A DNA stretch of 64,000 bases from Plasmodium malariae (Eukaryota; Apicomplexa; Aconoidasida; Haemosporida; Plasmodiidae), in contig NC_041781.1 of assembly GCF_900090045.1 (NCBI RefSeq), forward strand, positions 186,001-250,000. The letters are read 5' to 3'. A program made the position numbers and the translations under genes. This document shows, one piece after another, positions 1-12,482 of this stretch (position 1 is the first letter of the stretch; each line of letters opens with the position of its first letter). Below the pieces are notes generated by a model. That model worked only from the letters and a program-made list of their open reading frames with translations, had not been told where the DNA came from and ran no database searches.

Positions 1-1490
1 TTAATCATCTTCGTCAAAATAGAGCTTAATATTTTAATGGAAATACATTTCTTATAGCATTAATAAACGCTCAATAACATTTATATTAACTAACGTATAC
101 ATATAACTTGGATTTTATTTTACTTAATATTATATTACTAAGAAAAGAAATACAAATATCCTATAAATATCCTATTCATTTATGTAAACTCATAATATTT
201 TTGAAGCTATTTAATATTCAACGTTTTCTGTTAAAAATAACTGAATACAGAAATAATACGAAGTATCGCAGTTAAATAAATGATTAACTATATATAATAA
301 TATTATGGAAAAAATATATTCGCATTAAATTTCATTTATATCCTGTTTAAATTTTAATATAATAGTATTATAGGTATATTATTCACTTTTCTAAAATACT
401 TATTCCTTAAAATATGACAAAATGAGTAACTATTCTATGATATGTCCTAATAAGGGATTAATATTTCTTCGAAAAAGTTTTCACTTAGTAGTGTTAAAAA
501 GGAATAAATACAATATCTCTTTATTATTATATTTATTTTATCATACATATCTATGCAATAGTTATTAAACATGTTTACATTTAATCATTGTGTAAGTTAT
601 TAATGATACATGGATTTAAGCTCTCCATTTAATTATAAATTTGCACAAATTCTAAAATTGATGGTAATTTATTAAGAATTCGTTCTTAAGGGTATGACAA
701 TATTAGTTTATATATATAAATGCATCTTTAACTATGCAAATAATATAAAAATCTATTAAAAATATATTTATATGAAACATGTTAGGAAATATATACTTTT
801 CATAGTAATGCTTTTCAATTAATATTTATGAAGTACATATTTGTATAATACATATTAAGAAAAAAATTAAAACACTGATATACCCTTATTAAAAGAAGAA
901 AGACTAACTATAATTAAATTAGAACTAATATATAATACATATGTTTAAAAAATTATTCATTTAAATATTTACAACCATAAAACAAGCCAAGAAAAGTTAT
1001 AGTTGTTAAAATTATAAATCTCCTAATTTATTATGTTGCATTAATTGCAATCTCATATATCAAATTAAATGAGCCCATATTTTACGCTAAAATTTTACAT
1101 AAATACATAGATACAGATAATTCTTTTATATATATATCATGTGTTCGTTAAGAATACTTAGTAATATCTAATAAATGTTACTGTGAATAATAAAATATAT
1201 ATAAATATATACAAATAAGTAGAACATGTTAGAATAAAAAATTACATCAAAAGAATAGAGTTCATTAATAAAACAAACATAGAAATACACAAACTGTAAT
1301 AAATATATATTTTATTTTTTTTTTACTTTTGTGGGTCTATATAAATACATAATCTAAAATGAATAATAATATTCATATACATACTAGAAGGAATTTCGTT
1401 AAGAACATAACATTACTAAGAATAAAGTAGATATTTTTAAGTATCTGGAATGTGTTTTTTCTAAAATCAGTATATTTATTATAACATCGC
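1..1490. other. Gene-free A+T-rich stretch
   Basis: No open frame with coding-like composition was found on either strand. I see no telomere heptamer repeat at the left edge, so the window does not begin at a chromosome end. Confidence 0.6.
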
Positions 1491-2355
1491 TTAAACTTCA
1501 TTTCTCCGTACATCAATAGTATATTTCAAAAATTTTACCATTACGTAAATAAACATTGAAATAATTAATGTAACTAACGGAAATATATAGCCAAATTCCC
1601 CATTAGTAGAAAGTTGTCCAATAAGTGACTCTATAATTCCAAGTTAATTAATTAGACTACCATAATATACAGTTATAAATAATAATTGAAAAACCATTAA
1701 TAAAAGTATTACAAGTGTTCAAATATTAAAGCTCTATTAATATATCCTGAACGTTTTAAACCTTTTTTATTGTTAAAAATAGTGCATATCCTGTATTTAT
1801 ATATTGAACTAAATCTCCTATGTAATATTTATTGAAAAGAAAATATCCATAGTTGCAAAAAGTTTACATATAACAGATGTACTTTTTTTCATAAACCTTT
1901 TGGATGAAGTTCTTGAATTATCGCTATACATAGATTCACATTTTTCATCATATTCTGATCCACCCATACTGTTTTAATTTTCTTAATAATTGTATCTATC
2001 TTTAAATAACGTACACGTTAATTTTATATTTTTTGTATTATTCTCATTTTATGTCAACAGTCTACTATTTCTTCAAGCTAAAGTGCTATGCTCATTTTTC
2101 ACATCATACAAAGATTTATGAAAGGTAAACTACAAAGAAAATAATACATTTTAATTTTTTACAATGTTATATGTTTATATATTTATTAAGAAATTATTTA
2201 TTATTATTATATATAAGTCATATGAAGTAACAAAGAATTTTAAGCAAGTTTTCTGAGACATTATCATTATAACACATTATTTGAATTAGAAAATTTACAA
2301 ATAAAAAGGATAAAGATAGGAATTTTAATTAGAATAACATATATTATTTTCCTGT
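1491..2355 (-). pseudogene. Decayed two-exon exported-type protein
   Basis: Reading the minus strand, a signal-like first exon remnant lies at about 2262-2355, with a readable hydrophobic run (FIKIPIFILFICKF type, start codon lost). After an acceptor TTTCTTTGTAG, exon 2 runs from 2129. It starts FTFHKSLYDV and then RNSRLLT followed by a TAA exactly where the Glu of an RxLxE export motif would stand. A coding-like block beginning MGGSEYDEKCESMY follows near 1967, then two hydrophobic segments (LVILLLMVFQLLF and FPLVTLIISMFIYVMV) and a basic tail ending at TAA 1493-1491. The plan matches Plasmodium exported proteins with a signal peptide, PEXEL-like motif and two membrane spans. At least three stops and more than one frameshift break it. 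The subfamily was not recognised. The gene-level call is fairly sure; the exact exon 1 limits are not. Confidence 0.6.
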
Positions 2356-2766
2356 ATATTCTGCAATTATATTATAATAACTTCAAGTAGATAAAAATTT
2401 CATTGAAAAATCTAAGAGTACTGAAAGAAGGGTTTATTTATACATGCTACTATTTTATTCAATTTTTTAAAAGGAAAAGTATTAAATTCCACAAATAAAA
2501 TATAATAATAAAGTATAAAAGTGCGAGTATAATTTTAAATATGTTTTAGTAAATATTTTTCTCAATAAAGTTTTATTTATATAAAAGCAGAACTAGTTAA
2601 AATAATTTTAAGTAGAACTTGTTCTGTTAATTAAAAAATCACAATATTTAATTCCGTTAGTTATCTAACATATAAATTAAAATTTTTTTTAATAAAACTT
2701 TTCAGAAAGTAAATGAAATAATTTTTTTTCTTTGGTATTAAAATTTTTTATTTTATATTTAAAATA

Positions 2767-2798
<32 letters not shown>

Positions 2799-5419
2799 AG
2801 CGAATAGATACCATGACATATATTAAAAATATATCTATTAAATTTTTTTCTATCTTTCTAATCATTAAAATAGCTTTCCATATTTATTATACATTTTATA
2901 AATATTTATATAATTAAAAAATTCAAACAAATAAAATGAATATAACAGAAATGGTAGGATGGAAAAAAAAAGGTAAATATTTTTTTATAACATAATTTTT
3001 AAGCTAATCTGTGATAAACAATATATGTGAAATATATATACATTATTTGATTAAAAGCTACACTGTGTTAATGAATTCATTAACGAACATTTTATATTTT
3101 ATAGAATGAAATTAATAAAAGCTGTTTTATAATTTTGCATTAAAATTATTAATGATAAAAGATTTTAATTATTATATTATTTAATTCAATATATTTTTTT
3201 ATTACAAAAAGGAAATTTTTTCAATATATTAATTCGGTCATTTTCCCTTTTATGTGTTTTCTAAAATAAAAAAAAATTTATATATTTAATAGGAATATAA
3301 ATAATAAAAAAATAAAAATGAAAAAGTAAATTTATTAAAAAGGAACCCTTCATAATTGTGATAATTTAAAATATAATTTTAAATAAAATAATATAAATAA
3401 CAAATGCGCAAGGATAATATGTAAATAATACTTAAAATTTAGGGAAATCTTTGATGAATTAATTTTTTTCAAGAATATTTTGTATGTTGAAGAAGAGAAT
3501 ATTCACTTTTAACCATTTATAAATAGATACTACTGAAAATCATATACTTCATTATTAATTTTTACACAACTAATATAAATGAAATAAATTAGATATTTTT
3601 TAAAATATACCATTAGAATCAGATATATTTATATTTTAATATTTTTATTTTTCACCATATCTTACATTTAGGTACTTGTTAACTATAAAAGAAATATTTA
3701 TTATATATATTATTTTAATTATATATACAATAAATTGATACTTATTTCTCTAAGTAATAACTTTTAAATATAATAATTAATTAAATGAAAAAAAAAAAAC
3801 GTTTCTTGTTATGTCATATATATCATATACTACATTATTATATTTCACATAAATAAGATAATTAAATTATATTTTTTATTTTATGCCTTTATATATATAT
3901 AATATAAATGTATCATATATACAATTATAAACGTATATTATAACATTGTCCTTCAAAATCTTTAAATGCATCTATTATAAGACTGTTTCTTAGTATCTTT
4001 AATATTACTAATTTGTATTCATGTTATAATATGTATGAGGACATCTTAATAATTAATACCATAATTTATGAAGAATATTCAATAATACTTATATAAATAT
4101 ATGTTCTACTATTTATTTAATAACATCTAAATTCGGATGTACTAACTTTGATAGACATATTTATTGAGTAATTATGTTTTCCTATATTATATATTAAATG
4201 ATACATTTATTAAAAATATGCATGACAATATAAATTAATTAATTATATCTGTTAATCCAAATTAAAATATGGTCTATAAATAATTTTCAGTTTTCGTTAA
4301 TTATATAATTTGCTCTTAAATGGAAGTATATTTCATGCATTATGCACATTATATATATATATATGTATAATTATGTATTTATTGCATGCATGTACGTATG
4401 TATATATGTAAATTAATATATTAATTTATATAAAATCATTAATATTTTTTTACATCTTCTATATATAGTGTCACTCTTAATTTTCATTTCTTCTGAACTT
4501 GAGTTTTATAATAGTAGTTTATATTTCCTTCAATTAGTAATGTTACTCCTGTTATATAATTCTGACGTATATTTCTTTAGTTATTTCAGTATTTTATTTT
4601 AAAATAAATAATAATATAGTATACGTATTTTTAGTTAAATTTTTATTTTCCTAATGCTTCATTAATTTTCATTTTTTCAATGATATTTACTTTAAAGCTA
4701 TTGTCTATTTGCAACTGTGCCATTATTACTAATAGGTCTACTAAAATTTATCAAAACAGAATTATCGACTTTAAAATATAAAGAAAATGATCGAAACTCC
4801 TATATTTATGTATACTGTTCACAATGACGTATTTATATTTTTTACTCTAATACATTATTAATATTTATTTTTTTTAATTAATCTACAGAGTTAAAAACAC
4901 TCTTAATGAGATCATATATATATAAGTATGTATAAATTTAATAAGTTTAACGAAAAAAAAGTATATTTAATTAATTAATGGGATTGTAAAATAAATTTAT
5001 AATTCCCTAAATATGCATGTTAGAAGGTAAAACAAAAATAAATAAAAGGACTAATATGAATTACTAAATATTCATGTCCTTTCTTAAGTATAATGTTATT
5101 ATAAGAATTAAGTAAAAAACAATTAAAAAAAAAAAAAAGTACCATTATATGTTACATTGTACAATAGAACCTAATAATAACCAGAAGATACAAAATATAA
5201 TAATATCTAAATATTATAATATTTATACGTCAATGAGAGAATCTATGAAAATATTAATATTAAAGTTCACCCTAATTTTATTTATCTTTTATCTTATACT
5301 ATTTAAAATATTATAAATGTTATATACTTCTTTTTTCCTTATATAACACATCAATAATTAATTAAACATATTACTTCGTAATAACAAAAAAAAAAATAAC
5401 AAATTAAAATAAATAAAAA
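2356..5419. other. Gene-free A+T-rich stretch
   Basis: No supported gene. The stretch holds a TA microsatellite at 2769-2794 and many short A and T runs. A short plus-strand open piece near 2936-2976, ending in a GTAAAT donor-like site, has no partner exon that I could find. Confidence 0.5.
2769..2794. repeat. AT dinucleotide microsatellite
   Basis: Uninterrupted AT repeat of about 13 units in intergenic DNA. Confidence 0.9.
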
Positions 5420-5641
5420 CTAATTATCATATATATTATAGAAATTATCTCTATGATCCAATTCATTAGGTTTCTTTGGTTCCTTTTTTTTATATTTATA
5501 TTCAGCTCTTATAAAATAAATATATATTTTGAGTAAAATTAAATATATTATAATACATTGTATACAGCCAATAATTAATTGGTTGCATATATTTAAATTA
5601 AATGAAATAAAAAATAAAAATTCAAACACAACTACATTCAT
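5420..5641 (-). CDS. Doubtful small membrane ORF, 73 aa
   Basis: This ATG-started frame codes for a hydrophobic first half (about residues 5-45, one or two membrane segments) followed by a charged tail with KKKEPKKPNELDHRDN and a tyrosine/asparagine-rich end. The tail looks more protein-like than random A+T-rich translation. The hydrophobic half could be chance, since T-rich DNA reads as Phe/Ile/Leu. A TAA lies four codons upstream of the ATG in frame. It lies downstream of the intact exported-type gene on the same strand, about 500 bases away. It may be a last exon of a lost gene or no gene at all. The family was not recognised. Confidence 0.25.
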   Translation of the reverse strand: MNVVVFEFLFFISFNLNICNQLIIGCIQCIIIYLILLKIYIYFIRAEYKYKKKEPKKPNELDHRDNFYNIYDN

Positions 5642-6141
5642 TCGCTTTGTTTATTCGTATGCAAAACAATACAATTTTATTAACTTAAAACAAATAATAT
5701 ATTCCTTTGATTATCTCAACATATAAGCATTTAAGACTAAAATATGATAAAAATAAGTCTATTTTTTACTTATGTAGATATAAATTAACACATTATATTG
5801 ATAATAGTATATGAATTGTGATTTTTGCTATTAATTTTAACACTAGTGGATATATATTTTGTGAAAATCTTGTTAAATACACAAATATATATATGAACCA
5901 TAATATTCTATTTATGTGAATCATTACATTTAATACAAAATGAAAGCATTCAAACATTCAAATTCACAAATATATTAAAGAATTATATTTTCTCAGTTCC
6001 AAATTAAAAAGAATATATCCACACAAGTACACATAAAAAACCTAAGAATTTATAACATTATTCTTAATAAGCATATATCCTTAAGTAATTTACATAGCTT
6101 AATTGTTCTAAAGGACAACATTAGGAAAACAAATTATGCTT

Positions 6142-6869
6142 CTAATTATTTGTTTCATTTATTAAACGCTTTGATTTTTCTTTTTTTTTAATTTTTATAC
6201 AGATAAAGATAATCACTAATATAATTATAAATGTCAGAGATGATATAACTCCTATATTTATTATTGTCATATTATGCAATGTACTAGACCCACTATCCGA
6301 ATTTGTAAACAACAATCTATCACATAAAAACATTATCAATTCAACTAATAAGAGAAATATAGGTAAAATAAAAAGAAAAATATATTTAATATCTACCTTT
6401 CCCTTTAAATTCCCGGATTCGGAATTCGTAACACTACTATAATTTTTGTTTTTACTTAATTTGTCTAAGTTTTCTTCATCGATTACTTTTATATTTCTAG
6501 ATTTATATAATATTTCTTCTACAATAATAGGTATATCATTTTTTACACTTACAATATTTGAATCATCTCCCTCTGTACGTTTTCCAAGGAATCCCCAGGT
6601 TTTTTTGCATAATATTCTATAAATGTCATTCTTTCTGTAGAAATTTTTATTAATGGTAACCTAAAAAGAATAAAGTAAATATTCGTGATTTAAAAAAATT
6701 GTTAGTTTCATGCAAATAATAGGTATTAATAATAAAACACATCAAAAATAAATAATACAAAATATCCTTAATATCATCACACCATCTTGTCATCAATATG
6801 ATATATCCAAGTCAAAACGATAAAGACATTAATTCTAATAAAAAACATTAAATTCCTGTTTTGGCCCAT
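6142..6869 (-). CDS. Orphan two-exon exported-type membrane protein, apparently intact (201 aa)
   Basis: Exon 1 (6783-6869) starts with ATG at 6869 and codes 29 residues, MGQNRNLMFF... with a hydrophobic core and Trp near the end, the usual signal exon of fam-l/fam-m genes. The donor is GTGTGA at 6782 and the acceptor TTTTTAG at 6661. Exon 2 (6142-6660) continues in phase 0 for 172 codons to TAG. Exon 2 has YRILCKK, where fam-l/m proteins have YRLLAK, then DDSNIVSVKNDIP, matching the SNIV.LKEEIP block of that family. A Lys/Asn-rich linker follows, then membrane segments near residues 113-132 (IFLFILPIFLLLVELIMF) and 157-181 (IGVISSLTFIIILVIIFI), and a basic tail. It lacks the long middle domain of fam-l (KKWIKKKDYDDF) and the YKKIKF-type ending of fam-m. 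I read it as a divergent relative. Export to the red cell is inferred; the RxLxE motif is not canonical. Confidence 0.7.
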
Positions 6870-9814
6870 TATATAAAACTTTTAATATTGTAATATATTC
6901 ATTATGGAAAAAATTTTAAATAATATAAAACATTTTTTCTGATAAGCTATACAAATTTAGAAAAATTTTTTTAATTACATTTTATTTTTTACAAAAAAAT
7001 AATATATATAAAAATGTTATTATTTCTGTAAAAAAAATTAAGAAAAAATAAAATTTTTTATTATATTATTTATAATAAACTCACCATTAATCAACATATA
7101 ACAAATTATATACATGTAAAATTCAAAATATATAATTTAATTATTAAATACAATAATTAGATTTTTTTTTTAACAATAATTTTCAAAATAAAATAAAGAA
7201 AAGTGTAACTATTTCTTACTATTTCAAAATAAGCAATTTATTTTAAAATATATATTTTTCACAAATTCATATATTAATTTATATACCATATGTTAAGGGT
7301 ATATATTATAAATTTAATGATTTTTTCTTATAAAAAATTATAATTTTCGAAAATACTTTTATTACTGATAAAAAGGATTAATTATTATATCAATATAATA
7401 GTAATTATGATAAAAGAAAATAGAAATATTCTCTTCAAAATTTTGTTTAAAATTAATCATATAACCTGTACTCATAATTTATTATATATTTTAAAAATAT
7501 AAAATTAATATAATAGTACTTAGTGTACGATAAAGTATGTAAGTTAAACTCAAAAAAAAATATAATTTTTATATTTCACTCATAATTTTTGAATTTTATA
7601 AATTTTAATTTAGACTTTAATTTATAAATTAAAATTTTTTTAATTTATCAAATTATTTTATTTATTTTTTTCAAATAAACATGCAAATTTAGAAAAAATT
7701 CAATGAAAAAAAACGAAATAAAAAAATATAGAATAATTCTTTTATAAATTGTATTAATATATGAATAATCTTGGTAGTAAATGTAGTTTTTCAATTGTGC
7801 AATAAATAAAAATGGAAAAACACATTATATATCAAAATAATATATCATAGATATTGAAGTAGTTTTTATAAAATAGTAGTAAATCAACAATTACGTAAAA
7901 GTATTAATAAAATAATAAATGCATATTTCCTTTAACTTGTTAAAGCATTGCTATGCTTCAAATTAATATATATTTATCTACATTAATAGAAAAAATTAAA
8001 GTTATACTAATATATCTCATCCAATTTGTACGAATAATATGAATTATAAACCCAAAAACTTTTAAATACGTATATATAATATTTGCAGTAATGAATATAA
8101 CTTCATAATATATTATGACATTTAATATTAACAAAAAATAAAATAAAAATACATATTTTATTAATATTCATTTTATCAATATTTTTAGTACCCCTCTGCG
8201 CAAGGATCAACATACGTTATTCTTATTTTCACTAAGTTATAAGTATATTCGCCCAATAAAAAAGTTATGTCTGTGCTATTTCATTTGCTAAAAAATACTT
8301 TTTAAAACATATATATATGTGATGACTAAAACATATAATAATAGTATATCATAATATTAATTTTAATCTATAAAAAAATGAAAATAATATATGAATATAA
8401 CTCTCAAAAAGGCCTCATTGGGATCTTATTCATCGAACTTGTTTAATTATGCATGGATAAAAAAAATATAATAATTTTTTAAATAAATTTTATTAAACAT
8501 ATATAAAAAATAAAAATTATTTTAAGAATTTATATATGATCGATAACAAAGTAAATCACTTTTTCACTCTTATTTGGTTTAAAAAATTATCATCAATTTT
8601 TTGAACACATCATGAATTGTTAATATAAACTATATAATTTTTTGGAAGTCCTTAAAAAGACATAAATATGCTATATAATTGTATTACAAGAAAAAAAAAT
8701 AAAAAAAATATTTAGATAAATAACTACTTATTGAATTATTGTTGATAATAAATATATATTTTCCTTAAAATTAAGAATAATTTTTGATTCTATAAGCATA
8801 TATAACACAGTTTTAAAGGTCCATCATTATGAAAAAACAAAGATAAAAAATCAAAACATTTTCATTATATCATCTATTAATATATGATTACATTTAATTA
8901 ACAAAGTTTATTCTTTAATAATGTAAAATATAAAAAAGTACATATAGTTTATTTATTTAAATATTTTCAGCATATATATATTTAATTAGACGTTCCAGAA
9001 CATTGTTAACATCACATAAGCACAATAATAATAAATTAAATTCTTTAAACTCATCATTTAATTGTATGGATTTATTAACTCTAAGTCATTTGAAAGTTAT
9101 AAATAACCTATATGTAATATATATATTATTTAATTGTATATCTATACATACCATTTTATATCAAAAAGAAACAAAAGGATTCCTTTTAAAAGAATTACAA
9201 TAAATGTGTTTTATAAGTCATATCTAATAAAATATATTTTATAGAAGAAATATCATTTATTTAAGAACGCATATATATATATATATATACATGCAACAAA
9301 ATTCCTTCAAAACGTTTCATTAAATTTAAAAAAAGATATATTCATCTTTAATTTAAAAATAATTATACATTTTTTTTAATTGAGTCAACACATAATAATA
9401 TTAGACTGCAACTATTTAAAAAAATAAAAAGTACCATTCCTTATAGCTCAAATGTATATTAACACACCATTTTGAAACACTTATATGGATTGTCCCATAA
9501 TTTATAAATTTTGACGAACAAAATTTTTTTTTCATAAAATCCTATTTTTACACAAAAAAATATACATTAAGCCATATTTTTTAATTGAATAGAAACAATA
9601 TATTAAAATATACTTTTAAAAAATCTATAATTTTCAATATCACAAAAAAATTAGAACCTTTTCTCTTACGACCATATATCAAAAAGGATAGGTATAAATA
9701 GGAATATTTATAAAATTTAAGCAATTATACTCATTTTTGCTAGTCATATATTAAACAAGATACAGACGATTTTCAATATTAAAAACTTTTTTATATAAAA
9801 GAATATATTACATA
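6870..9814. other. Gene-free A+T-rich stretch
   Basis: No supported gene. Poly-A and poly-T runs are frequent, and an AT microsatellite lies at about 9270-9290. A 66-codon plus-strand frame at 9003-9203 has composition expected by chance. Confidence 0.5.
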
Positions 9815-10812
9815 TTATTCAATTTGCCTTTTCCTGAACTTAATTTTTTGATATTTTTTAATTTTTTTATGTCAATATACAACAGTCATTTCAACCGTAA
9901 CACCAAATATAAGGAGTGGTATTGCATATATTAGTAAACCTAAAAACCTCTAGACATAAGCGTAACCCATAAGGGCTTCGTCCTATGACAACATCATCTT
10001 CAGATTTACCGCTCTTTCAGAGTTGAACAAAAAATAGAAAGGACTTTTATTTATAAGCTTGGGTAAAGGAAAATGCCACCCACCTGAAAATAAAATCTAC
10101 AATATCTTAAACAATCTCAATAAAGGACCATAACCAAAAAAATATTCTATTATGCGATATATTGATAACAGTAAGAGGAGTATTACAGGAAAAAGAAGTT
10201 TTAATCCATATTTTTTACTTATAATTTTTTTTCTACATCCTATCACTAATTATCCCATTGTTTTTAAGAAAATGTTCAAAATCAAGTTCTGTGAATATCT
10301 TTTTTCCAAGTATGAACATTTTATTGTTTCAAATGTATTAGATTTATTTTTCTTACCTTGTTTATTACATCCCCCATTATTCATTGAACGTTCGTTGGAT
10401 TTCTTCTTTATTCCTGTGACCCCTTTTTCATTTATAGGCATATCTTTTATTTTATTAATTACATTATTTGGTATCTCTTCTTTTATATATAAAATAATTA
10501 AATCCTTATCCTCTTTGTATTTTGCTAGCAATCTATAAGTTCCAATATACAATTTACTATTACTGATGTAATTCTCATACTTATATTTCTTAAACGTACA
10601 CTAAGAAACGTTTAAATATTCGTTATTTATATGAATAAATATTGTCATTCTAAAAAACAGTATTGATAAAAATTAAACACCAAAAATATAAATAAAATAT
10701 GTATCTGCAAATAATATTTTCATGTTATATCATTGGAAAAATGAGTAGTCCAACTTAAAAATATTGAAAAATATATTTTAACAAAAAAAGGTAACATAAC
10801 TTTTTTTTTCAT
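9815..10812 (-). pseudogene. fam-m pseudogene
   Basis: Exon 1 (10729-10812) starts MKKKVMLPFF and has the hydrophobic signal core ending in SWTTHFSND. The donor that should follow GAT reads AT instead of GT. Exon 2 begins at 10600 after a good TTTCTTAG acceptor and reads CTFKKYKYENY, then YRLLAKYKEDKD and IKEEIPNN, which are fam-m hallmarks. It stays open to a poly-A run near 10300, where the frame shifts from YLEK to KIFTELDFEHFLKNN. More stops and shifts follow. The family's hydrophobic segment (LLFPVILLLLLSI), GYGPLLRLF, a last membrane segment (LLIYAIPLLIFGVTV) and the basic end HKKIKKYQKIKFRKR lead to TAA at 9817-9815. The gene is full-length in layout but broken by several indels and stops, so no product is expected. 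Family call strong. Confidence 0.85.
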
Positions 10813-12482
10813 ATTATACATCTCAGTACTGTAATATATTCAACAGGAAAAAAACAAACAATTTTATAATATTCCTTTAATGGTAAAAGATAATATATCC
10901 ATTTATTTAATATTATTTTATTTTTATTTATATTTTCTAAAAAATATAATATATATAACTATAAAATTTTTCACAACTTATATAAAAAAAATTAATTAAA
11001 ATATAAATTACATAATTTTTATCCTAATGTTATATATTAAAAAGAAACAACAATTTGAACTATGTGACATAAATGCATTACTATGTATTAAAATTATATA
11101 TTACAATTAATTAATAGTGTAATTTAATAATTCTATTTACCTTTTTCAAAAATAAAAAAAAATTAATATATAATTTTTAATATTGGGGTATACGGAATTT
11201 ATAGATATAATAGAATGTAGAGAATAGGGATAATTCATTATTCTATACATTAAGAGCATACTTACTAACGTCCGGGATATTTTAATATTAATTATTCTAA
11301 TTTATATAAATTATATTTCAGAACAAATTATTATTTCCTAAAAAAATTTTACTCTTATAACAATAATAGTAATAATAAATGATGTACTCAATATTAATAC
11401 AAACATATGCGTTATATTAATCAAAACATATTCATAAGTTACCATGCAAACATATGAATCCTTTTTAAGTGTATATTATAACTAAGAAACCTTATTAATA
11501 TTATACTATCTAGTATAAGATAACATATATATTTTAATGCCAAATAACACATGATTCTTTATTTTTGCAAGGTAACGTATAAAAATTAAAATTTTCAATT
11601 AATTTTAATTGGTATAATTAATGAAAAGAAAAATTATTAAAATCATCGAATTAATTTTTTTATAATTATATAAATAATTTTAGAACAAATATTTATAAAA
11701 TAAAACAAAAGAAGGAGTACCACTGTACAATATTTATTAATGTCCTTATAAACTAAATTCAATAGTGAATTTGTATTATTCTCTTTAAATTAAAAATTCA
11801 TATATTTTCTTTCATTAATTTATTTTACAATATATATTTAAGTAATTTCAATAAAATAAATCAAAATTAACAATTATATAACTGTAATAATAAAATAATT
11901 ATTATGAATGTCCTTTCGTTTATTGATATAGCATTGTAACACTCAATAATATGTAGCATCTATAAACAATAAATATAAATAAAAATTATACTAGTGCATT
12001 CTTACCATCTTAGTTCTATAATCGGAACACTATACCAAAATAGTAAATCATAAAACATAAATCTCTAATCTACTACATTAATACAATAAAAAAAAATTGA
12101 AATTAATTAATTCTCATATATTTGTATGTTACGATACAGCAAAAAATTAGAAGTCATTAAATATTAAAGATAATTCATTATTAAACATATTTTTTAAATG
12201 TTAATTTATTTTTTAAAGTTATTTATAAAGATAAATAAAAAATTAAAAAAAAACTAAATGATGTTATTAAATAATAACAGTATAATAATAAATACAATAT
12301 TCAAATTAATGTGTTGTACAAAAACGCCCAAAACATTTTATACTGATGTAAATGTTCAAAACGAAATTTTTTATATTTAAATTCAGTACCGTTTTCATTT
12401 TTTATTTTGTTCCCATTATACAGAAATATAAACGGAAAACATTGCTAATTTCCTTAGTACATTGGTTCTAAATTAGCGCATG
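10813..12482. other. Gene-free A+T-rich stretch
   Basis: No coding-like frame was found. A minus-strand ATG near 12418, with GGAACAAAA after it, looks like the start of a fam-l/m exon 1 but has no hydrophobic continuation. Confidence 0.5.

Noticed and set aside
12400..12420. Minus-strand ATG followed by GGAACAAAA, like a fam-l/m start
   Set aside because: Stops at the fourth codon with no hydrophobic core in any frame.
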